Position numbers and translations under genes: made by a program. From assembly GCA_902795905.1 (NCBI GenBank), contig CADBMY010000120.1, forward strand, positions 1 to 5,332: a stretch of DNA of 5,332 nucleotides. Reading direction: 5' to 3'. The stretch is from an uncultured Erysipelotrichaceae bacterium. Its GTDB lineage: Bacteria > Bacillota_I > Bacilli_A > Erysipelotrichales > Erysipelotrichaceae. The notes under the pieces were generated by a model. The model worked only from the letters and a program-made list of their open reading frames with translations, was not told where the DNA came from and did no database searches. This document shows, in pieces, positions 1 to 5,332 of the stretch. The stretch's first letter is position 1. The number at the start of each line of letters is the position of its first letter.

Positions 1-1575
1 ACAAAGAAGATTTCGGCAGTGATCCTGGCTGCCGGTTTCGGCATGCGTATGGTTCCAATCAATCTTGTGACCCCGAAAGCTTTTCTGGAGGTCAGGGGAG
101 AACGTCTGATTGAAAGACTGATCCGGCAGCTGAAGGAAGCGGGAATTACGGATATCTCGGTCGTTGTCGGCTTTATGAAGGATACTTTTGAGTATCTGAT
201 CGATGATTACGGGGTAAAGCTTGTCTATAACCGGGACTATGCCGTAAAGAATAATCTGTACAGTCTTGCAAGGGTATCTCTGCACGGGAATACACTGGTT
301 TTGCCGTGTGATCTCTGGTGTCAGGAGAATCCTTTTCTTTCCTGCGGAAACGATTCCTGGTACATGGTCACCGATCACACAGACAGGGAAAGTACAGTCA
401 GCGAACAGAACGGTATTCTGCAGCGTGTACATGGCGGCGGCAACCGCATGGTTGGTATCTGCTATCTGAATGAAGAGGATACCGAAATACTTGCAGGTAA
501 TATCAGAAAGCTCACGGCAGAAGATGAGAATGACGAACTGTTCTGGGAGGAAGCACTCTTTGCCGGTGAGCGGATGATCGTTCCGGCCCGGATCGTATCC
601 GATAAAGCAGTAACCGAGATCAATACTTATGAGCAGCTGCGGGAATTTGATGAATACTCCGATACGCTGCGTTCCGATGCGATAGAAACGATCTGTGAAG
701 TCCTGCACTGCCAACCGGCAGAGATCAGGGATATTACGGTACTCAAGAAGGGAATGACCAACCGGTCTTTCCTGTTCAGAGCAGGCAATGATAAATACAT
801 CATGCGTATTCCCGGTGAAGGTACGGATCAATTGATCAGCAGGAAGAACGAAGTGGAAGTATTCCGTACGATCAGCGGCAGAGGACTGTGTGATGATCCC
901 GTATATATCAATCCGGAGAACGGCTACAAGATCACCAGATTCCTTGATGGTGTACGTACCTGCGATCCTGAGAATACCGATGATCTGCAGAAGTGCATGG
1001 CGAAGCTGAGAACGTTCCATCAGATGAAGATGACAGTACCGCACGCTTTTGACCTGTTTGAACAGATAGAGAAATATGAATCTTATTGGCAGGGAGAGCC
1101 TTCGGTATACCGTGATTACGAAAGAACCAAGGCAAATGTACTAAGCCTGAAAGCATACATTGACAAGCAGCCGAAGGACCGGTGTCTTACACATATCGAC
1201 GCCGTGCCGGATAATTTCCTGTTCTATCAGGAAGACGGGGAAGAGAAGCTGCAGTTAACAGACTGGGAGTATGCAGGTATGCAGGATCCGCATGTGGATA
1301 TTGCGATGTTCTGTATCTACAGTATGTACGGTAAGGCACAGTGTGATCAGCTGATCGATATCTATTTTGAAGATAAGTGTCCGGAAGATACACGGATCAA
1401 GATCTATGCGTATATTGCTGTATGCGGTCTGCTTTGGTCCAACTGGTGTGAGTTCAAGAGTCATCTCGGGGTTGAGTTCGGAGAATACAGTCTTGCCCAG
1501 TACCGGTATGCCAAGGACTATTATCGTTATGTACAGGAGATGCTGAAGAAGCAGGGAGGCAGTCATGATGCATAA
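1..1575 (+). CDS. licA: Fusion protein: LicC-like nucleotidyltransferase + LicA-type choline kinase (5' partial)
   Basis: The second half is a LicA-type choline kinase (ATP + choline to phosphocholine, cytosolic). Residues are counted from the GTG codon at nt 19. The frame stays open to nt 1, and that GTG lies inside the conserved nucleotide-binding strand (SAVILAAGFGMRM), so it is not the start and the 5' end is missing. Residues about 1-215 form a nucleotidyltransferase fold with G6-F-G-M-R10, the catalytic-type P19-K20, VVVGFMKDTF and D98. Residues about 222-515 form an APH/choline-kinase fold: GMTN 245-248, RIPGEGT 263-269, catalytic loop H392-I-D394 to N399, and metal-binding D415-W-E417. 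From memory, GMTN, HID.VP.NF, DWEY and the C-terminal FG(E/D)Y segment all match pneumococcal LicA. The N-terminal domain is more diverged than the stand-alone LicC downstream; its activity is uncertain. The gene overlaps the next by 11 nt. Kinase call is confident; fusion is directly seen; choline specificity rests on family and context. Confidence 0.9.
   Translation, partial: TKKISAVILAAGFGMRMVPINLVTPKAFLEVRGERLIERLIRQLKEAGITDISVVVGFMKDTFEYLIDDYGVKLVYNRDYAVKNNLYSLARVSLHGNTLVLPCDLWCQENPFLSCGNDSWYMVTDHTDRESTVSEQNGILQRVHGGGNRMVGICYLNEEDTEILAGNIRKLTAEDENDELFWEEALFAGERMIVPARIVSDKAVTEINTYEQLREFDEYSDTLRSDAIETICEVLHCQPAEIRDITVLKKGMTNRSFLFRAGNDKYIMRIPGEGTDQLISRKNEVEVFRTISGRGLCDDPVYINPENGYKITRFLDGVRTCDPENTDDLQKCMAKLRTFHQMKMTVPHAFDLFEQIEKYESYWQGEPSVYRDYERTKANVLSLKAYIDKQPKDRCLTHIDAVPDNFLFYQEDGEEKLQLTDWEYAGMQDPHVDIAMFCIYSMYGKAQCDQLIDIYFEDKCPEDTRIKIYAYIAVCGLLWSNWCEFKSHLGVEFGEYSLAQYRYAKDYYRYVQEMLKKQGGSHDA
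1553..1559 (+). promoter_or_regulatory. Ribosome binding site for licC
   Basis: AGGGAGG lies inside the end of the fusion gene, 5 nt before the ATG at 1565 and 8 nt before the ATG at 1568. It supports initiation at one of these adjacent codons but cannot decide between them. Its position implies translational coupling with the upstream gene. Confidence 0.75.
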
Positions 1576-2293
1576 GGTAAAGCAGGCGGTGATCGTTGCG
1601 GCAGGAATCGGCAAACGCATGCGTCCTCTGACCCTGACAACTCCTAAGCCTCTTGTCAAGGTAAACGGAAAGCGCATGATCGATACGGTCATTGAAGCTC
1701 TGCACGTTAACGGGATCACGGATATCCATATCGTTGTCGGGTATCTGAAGGAACAGTTTGCGGTACTTCCGGAAGCGTATCCGGGTGTACAGCTGATCGA
1801 GAACCCGTACTACGAGACATGCAACAATATCTCTTCGCTGTATGCCGCAAGAGATTATCTGGAGGATGCCATCATCCTTGACGGGGATCAGATCATCTAT
1901 GATCCTTCGATCCTCTCTGCAGACTTTGAACGTTCCGGATACAACGCTGTGTGGACGGATGAGCCGACGGACGAATGGCTGATGGATGTACAGGACGGTA
2001 TCGTACAGAGCTGTTCACGTACCGGCGGTGCGCATGGCTGGCAGCTCTTCAGTATCAGCCGGTGGACTGCTGAAGACGGCAGAAAGCTGAAGAAACATCT
2101 GGAGACAGAGTTTGCGGAAAAGCACAATGATCAGATCTACTGGGATGATCTGGCGATGTTTGTCTATCCCGAGGAATATATGCTGGGAATCAGAGAGATG
2201 CATGCCGGCGCGATCCTGGAGATCGACAGTCTGCAGGAACTGGCGGAGATCGATCCGTCTTACCGCCGTCTTTTTGAGGAGGTATCACAATGA
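1565..2293 (+). CDS. licC: CTP:phosphocholine cytidylyltransferase (LicC-type)
   Basis: Cytosolic enzyme predicted to join CTP and phosphocholine into CDP-choline and pyrophosphate, the activated donor for surface phosphocholine decoration. It has 242 residues, close to pneumococcal LicC (about 229). Visible motifs: AAGIGKR at 12-18 (nucleotide loop), P27-K28, VGYLKEQF at 58-65 (nearly identical to LicC as I recall it), NN-SSLY at 87-93, the metal-binding D106-G-D108, TDEW at 135-138, IYWDD at 191-195 and E219-I-D221. All expected active-site positions are intact. The start could be the ATG at 1565 or 1568; both leave the glycine-rich strand whole. It overlaps the kinase gene by 11 nt and the transporter gene by 4 nt, so the three are almost certainly one transcript. 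A related sugar-1-phosphate nucleotidyltransferase is the main alternative, made unlikely by the kinase next door and the LicC-like TDEW and YWDD segments. Confidence 0.9.
   Translation: MMHKVKQAVIVAAGIGKRMRPLTLTTPKPLVKVNGKRMIDTVIEALHVNGITDIHIVVGYLKEQFAVLPEAYPGVQLIENPYYETCNNISSLYAARDYLEDAIILDGDQIIYDPSILSADFERSGYNAVWTDEPTDEWLMDVQDGIVQSCSRTGGAHGWQLFSISRWTAEDGRKLKKHLETEFAEKHNDQIYWDDLAMFVYPEEYMLGIREMHAGAILEIDSLQELAEIDPSYRRLFEEVSQ
2276..2283 (+). promoter_or_regulatory. Ribosome binding site for the BCCT transporter gene
   Basis: GAGGAGGT is a near-perfect anti-16S match 6 nt before the ATG at 2290. It lies within the last codons of licC, and the start overlaps the licC stop as ATGA, a classic arrangement for coupled translation. 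It firmly fixes this start. Confidence 0.85.
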
Positions 2294-3825
2294 ACGAAAA
2301 GAAAGAGTTAACCCGCAGGATCGATCCCTGGACAACGGTCGTACCGTTTGCGGCGATCCTTGTCCTGTGTCTGTTTTTTATCCTTGATCCGCAGCGGTCT
2401 ACTTCAGCATTATCTGCCGTGAGATTCTTTCTCGGCGATACATTCGGTACCTATTATCTGATCGTCGGTCTGGGTATATTTGTCATATCACTGTGGATCG
2501 CATTTTCCGATATCGGAAAGATCCGTCTTGGCAGACAGGACGAAAAGCCGCAGTATGGTTTCTGGTCATGGGGTGCCATGGTATTTACCTGCGGACTGGC
2601 GGCGGATATTCTGTTCTACTCGTTCTGTGAGTGGATCTACTATGCACAGGAGCCGCATATTGCCGAGCTTGGCAGTATTCAGGACTGGGCAAGTACGTAT
2701 CCGTTATTCCACTGGGGTCCTACAGTATGGAGCTTCTATGCGACACTGGCGGCGTGTTTTGGCTTTATGTTACATGTCCGCGGGGTCAGCAAGCAGAAGT
2801 ACTCGGAAGCCTGCAGACCGCTGCTAAAAGAGAAAACAGACGGCTGGCAGGGGAAGCTCATCGATGTTCTGGCGGTGATCGCATTGATCGCCGGTACGGC
2901 AACGACATTCTCCGTAGCTACACCGCTGCTGTCGGCGGCTTTGACAACACTGTTCGGGGTTGCGGATTCCAAATATGTCACGATAGCGATCCTGGTGATC
3001 ACCTGTATCGTCTATACATTTGCGGTCATGAAGGGCATCCACGGTATCTCGTGGCTGGCCAACGCGTGCATGTATCTGTTCGGGGCTCTGCTTGCCTATG
3101 TACTGCTGTTTGGCGGTGAAGCCAGATATATCATTGAGACCGGATTCTCGGCTCTTGGCAACATGGTGCAGAACTATATCCGTCTCAGTACCTGGACCGA
3201 TCCGCTGCGTACGAGCAGTTTCCCGCAGAACTGGACGATCTTCTACTGGGCATACTGGCTTGTCTGGTGTGTTGCCTCACCGTTTTTCATGGGCAGTATC
3301 AGCCGCGGAAGAACCGTTAAACAGGTGATCCTCGGCACGTATATCTTCGGTGTATCCAGTACACTGATCTCGTTTATTATCCTTGGCAACTATGGTCTGG
3401 GTCTGCAGATGACGGGCAGCTTTGATGCGATCGACGTCTTTACTCAGTCCGGCAGTCTGTATCAGACCGTTATCGCGATCATCCGTACGCTGCCTGTATA
3501 CCAGATCGTATTAGTCGTACTGATCATCTCGATGATTGCCTTCTATGCGACAAGTTTTGACAGTATCACCCTGGTAGCTTCACAGTACAGCTATAAAGAG
3601 TTTAAGGAAAACGAGGAAGCCGGTAATGGTATGAAACTGTTCTGGGCGATCCTGCTGATCCTGCTGCCGATTGCCTTGATCTTCTCGGAAGGTTCCATGA
3701 ACAACATGCAGACGGTATCGATCATTGCGGCTTTCCCGATCGGTGCTGTCATCCTGCTGATCATTGCCAGTTTTATCACCGACGCAAGAAGATATCTGTT
3801 AGAATACAGAAGAAAGAACAGTTGA
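2290..3825 (+). CDS. BCCT-family transporter, probable choline/betaine/carnitine-type carrier
   Basis: Integral membrane protein of the betaine/choline/carnitine transporter family, 511 residues, with about 12 hydrophobic segments. The family signature is clear: N314-W-T-I-F-Y-W-A-Y-W323, followed by S-P-F-F-M-G and ISRGRT 337-342. HWGP at 141-144 and the ATSFDS stretch in a late helix also fit. The TM3 region reads CGLAADILFYSFCEW (about 101-115) instead of the Gly-Met-Gly run of BetP/BetT, and this part, with TDPL-FPQ-WT before the signature, resembles my recollection of CaiT more than BetP. Both tails are short, so a BetP-like osmosensing C-terminal extension is absent. Context suggests import of choline for the kinase and LicC encoded upstream. 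Known lic operons of Haemophilus and pneumococcus use the unrelated LicB permease here. Family call is firm; substrate, ion coupling and uniport versus exchange are inference. Confidence 0.93.
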   Translation: MNEKKELTRRIDPWTTVVPFAAILVLCLFFILDPQRSTSALSAVRFFLGDTFGTYYLIVGLGIFVISLWIAFSDIGKIRLGRQDEKPQYGFWSWGAMVFTCGLAADILFYSFCEWIYYAQEPHIAELGSIQDWASTYPLFHWGPTVWSFYATLAACFGFMLHVRGVSKQKYSEACRPLLKEKTDGWQGKLIDVLAVIALIAGTATTFSVATPLLSAALTTLFGVADSKYVTIAILVITCIVYTFAVMKGIHGISWLANACMYLFGALLAYVLLFGGEARYIIETGFSALGNMVQNYIRLSTWTDPLRTSSFPQNWTIFYWAYWLVWCVASPFFMGSISRGRTVKQVILGTYIFGVSSTLISFIILGNYGLGLQMTGSFDAIDVFTQSGSLYQTVIAIIRTLPVYQIVLVVLIISMIAFYATSFDSITLVASQYSYKEFKENEEAGNGMKLFWAILLILLPIALIFSEGSMNNMQTVSIIAAFPIGAVILLIIASFITDARRYLLEYRRKNS

Positions 3826-3862
3826 ATCATTATACATTCTCAGGCTTCTTACCAAACCCCGT
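3826..3862 (+). other. Short intergenic gap, no clear promoter, terminator or SD
   Basis: This 37-nt spacer is the only noncoding stretch between complete genes. It contains an AT-rich TATACATT at 3831-3838, but I find no well-spaced -35 partner, no G+C hairpin with a T run, and no purine-rich ribosome binding site before the ATG at 3863. Read-through transcription from the upstream operon is the simplest reading. Confidence 0.5.
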
Positions 3863-5302
3863 ATGCATACAAATACAGATCTCAGATTACCCGAAAAGAT
3901 CCTGCAGGTCTTCCTGTGTTTCTTTTCTTTTTTATGCATGCTTGGTTCGGCACGGATACCGTTTCTGACAGGCAGTATCAGTGTGCGTTCTCTGTTTGCC
4001 GGCTGTTTCGTACTTGCGGCAGTGCTGTTGGGATCGTATGTGCTGAGCAGGAGGCTGAAACCGAAACAGTTATACAGCATACGGACCGCAGTGTTTATTG
4101 CCCTGGTCGTGTATATGCTTGCGGAAGCGTATTTTATCCGGCTGACTCCCAGGGTGGATCTGCAGTCGGTCATTGATACTTTGCGGAAGATGCTGGCAGG
4201 GAATACGTATATCCTGCAGAATCAGGAATACTATGAAGTGAATCCCAATAATATTCCTCTGACCCTGCTTCTGTATTGGGTGATGCGGGCATATACAGCA
4301 GTATTCGGTGCAGAAGCAGATATCCTGCTCGCCGGCGGTATATTCAATGTTGTCATGATCACGGTGACGATCCTGCTGCTGTTCAGGATCATCAGAGAGT
4401 TTACCGCAGATCCGCGCACGGAATTCCTGACCGGGATGGTGATATTGCTGAATCCGTGCTGGATTGCTTATGCATCGTACTACTATACGGATACCGTGTC
4501 GCTTCCGTTTGCGGCAGGGGGCTTTCTGCTGTTTATGAAGTCTCTGCGCAGTGAAGATACAGGGAAGATGATCATGTGTGCTGCCGGCAGTTCCGTGCTG
4601 TTTTTTGCGGCTGTGAAGATCCGTGTGACATTTATCCTGCTCGTGCTTTCCTGCCTCATTTATGTGCTCTATCGTCGGCGCTGGAAAGAGCTTCTGCTTC
4701 TGGGCGTTGTTTCCGGGGTGACTCTCATCCTGCTGCAGAGTGCGTATGTACAGCTGTACAGATTCCAGGTAACGTTTGATACATATGATACGGCATTGCC
4801 GGCAGAACACTTCATGATGATGGGCAGTCACGGTAACGGCGCTTTCAGTGAAGAGGACAGGAACTATACCAAGAGTTTTCCTCTCCATGCGCAGAAGGTG
4901 CAGGCATGCCGGGAAAGAATATACGGGAATCTTAAGGAGAACGGGATTGCCGGAAATCTGCGTCTGGCCGTCGTCAAGGAGATGACTCTCTGGTGTGACG
5001 GTCCTCACGGATACAGACAGTTTACGGAATATGCCGTACGTGAATCAGTTATGCATGAGGTACTTAACGGAAAGTATGCGGAATGGTTCCGGGGATATAT
5101 GCAGGCATATAACGTGATCGTTTATCTGCTGATCATCCGAGGTTTTCTATACGGTGATGAGAAGAAACTCGTTCTGCAGATCTTCTGGATGGCGACGATC
5201 CTGTTTACGCTGATCTGGGAAGCGCATCCCAGACATTCTGTGACGTATTTACCTTTCATCACACTGTTATGCATTGTAAGCGGAGAAAAACACAAGGTAT
5301 AA
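3863..5302 (+). CDS. Polytopic membrane protein, probable GT-C (PMT/GT39-like) glycosyltransferase
   Basis: A 479-residue integral membrane protein with roughly 11-12 hydrophobic segments (for example about 12-32, 43-61, 73-92, 130-148, 153-176, 186-205, 211-228, 235-292, 412-470) and one large hydrophilic loop at about 293-405. Features typical of GT-C enzymes using polyprenyl-phosphate sugars: an acidic first large loop (D99-L-Q, E122), the NPNNIPL element at 127-133 leading into a helix, YYYTDT at 206-211 near a membrane edge, AEHFMMMG in the large loop, and HPRH at 455-458 near the C-terminus. A specific family or sugar cannot be assigned by eye. The start ATG has no visible Shine-Dalgarno but leaves a sensible short cytosolic lead before the first helix, and no standard in-frame ATG/GTG/TTG lies between it and the preceding stop codon. 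Context suggests a role in building the surface glycan that receives phosphocholine. Alternative: a polysaccharide polymerase or other envelope membrane protein. Confidence 0.65.
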   Translation: MHTNTDLRLPEKILQVFLCFFSFLCMLGSARIPFLTGSISVRSLFAGCFVLAAVLLGSYVLSRRLKPKQLYSIRTAVFIALVVYMLAEAYFIRLTPRVDLQSVIDTLRKMLAGNTYILQNQEYYEVNPNNIPLTLLLYWVMRAYTAVFGAEADILLAGGIFNVVMITVTILLLFRIIREFTADPRTEFLTGMVILLNPCWIAYASYYYTDTVSLPFAAGGFLLFMKSLRSEDTGKMIMCAAGSSVLFFAAVKIRVTFILLVLSCLIYVLYRRRWKELLLLGVVSGVTLILLQSAYVQLYRFQVTFDTYDTALPAEHFMMMGSHGNGAFSEEDRNYTKSFPLHAQKVQACRERIYGNLKENGIAGNLRLAVVKEMTLWCDGPHGYRQFTEYAVRESVMHEVLNGKYAEWFRGYMQAYNVIVYLLIIRGFLYGDEKKLVLQIFWMATILFTLIWEAHPRHSVTYLPFITLLCIVSGEKHKV

Positions 5303-5306
5303 TGGA

Positions 5307-5332
5307 ATGCGTATAAGAGTTTTGTCATGCAT
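5307..5332 (+). CDS. Possible start of a downstream gene (3' partial)
   Basis: An ATG 4 nt after the preceding stop opens a frame that reads MRIRVLSC and is still open at the window edge. AAGG lies about 9 nt upstream, a weak ribosome binding site. A basic residue followed by a short hydrophobic beta-strand is a common N-terminus for GT-B glycosyltransferases (group 1) and would suit a surface-glycan operon, but eight codons cannot establish function. The neighbouring ATG at 5302 ends at a TAA after four codons, so it is not a competitor. Confidence 0.35.

Noticed and set aside
19..21. GTG as start of the first gene
   Set aside because: It would begin inside the first beta-strand of the nucleotidyltransferase fold, and upstream codons (KKISA) continue the family pattern to the window edge.
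1255..1729. Antisense frames spanning the kinase/licC junction (154 and 91 codons)
   Set aside because: They lie opposite strongly conserved LicA and LicC motifs, have no domain character, and I see no convincing ribosome binding site on that strand.
2631..3119. + strand frame of 162 codons inside the BCCT gene
   Set aside because: It is a shifted reading of the transporter; the signature motifs belong to the 2290-3825 frame and this product has no membrane or domain pattern.
3648..3665. 9-bp tandem duplication (GATCCTGCT twice)
   Set aside because: It encodes an Ile-Leu-Leu repeat in a transmembrane helix; two copies in a hydrophobic coding stretch are best explained by composition.
3799..3838. 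Promoter for the membrane gene (TTAGAA with TATACA/TACATT)
   Set aside because: The best -35-like and -10-like boxes are about 26 nt apart, too far for a sigma-70-type promoter, and the -35 match is poor.
4070..5008. Long antisense open frame (312 codons) opposite the membrane gene
   Set aside because: Its translation is rich in His, Gln, Arg and Pro with no recognisable domain, as expected for the complement of a hydrophobic gene. The sense frame has coherent membrane segments and motifs.
5302..5316. ATG overlapping the stop of the membrane gene (TAATG)
   Set aside because: It meets a TAA after four codons. The ATG at 5307 is the only start here that stays open.

Overview
The window looks like part of a choline-uptake and choline-activation operon from a Bacillota (Firmicutes) bacterium, plausibly a host-associated commensal. 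Base composition is near-balanced by eye. Strong GGAGG-type ribosome binding sites, TGA used as a stop, and close resemblance to pneumococcal Lic proteins all fit this. I cannot fix the family; Erysipelotrichales and Lachnospirales are both reasonable guesses. All convincing genes lie on the + strand, tightly packed, with no terminator or strong internal promoter visible.

Layout: (1) nt 1-1575, a two-domain protein cut by the left edge: an N-terminal LicC-like nucleotidyltransferase fused to a C-terminal LicA-type choline kinase. (2) nt 1565-2293, a stand-alone LicC-type CTP:phosphocholine cytidylyltransferase overlapping the first gene by 11 nt. (3) nt 2290-3825, a BCCT-family transporter overlapping licC by 4 nt (ATGA). 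(4) nt 3863-5302, after a 37-nt gap, a polytopic membrane protein that looks like a GT-C/PMT-type lipid-linked glycosyltransferase. (5) From nt 5307, a possible next reading frame that leaves the window after about eight codons.

Proposed joint role: the BCCT carrier imports choline (or a related quaternary amine), the kinase makes phosphocholine, and LicC converts it to CDP-choline, the donor used by LicD-type transferases to decorate surface glycans or teichoic acids. The membrane protein, and perhaps the gene at the right edge, would build the glycan acceptor. No LicD-type phosphocholine transferase lies in the window, so the final step is inferred.

The most interesting points are the two nucleotidyltransferase domains in tandem, one with altered active-site positions; a BCCT carrier in the place where the known lic operons have the unrelated LicB permease; and a strong excess of GATC sites. 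I see no CRISPR array, mobile element, tRNA or rRNA. Every block longer than 300 bases is coding.
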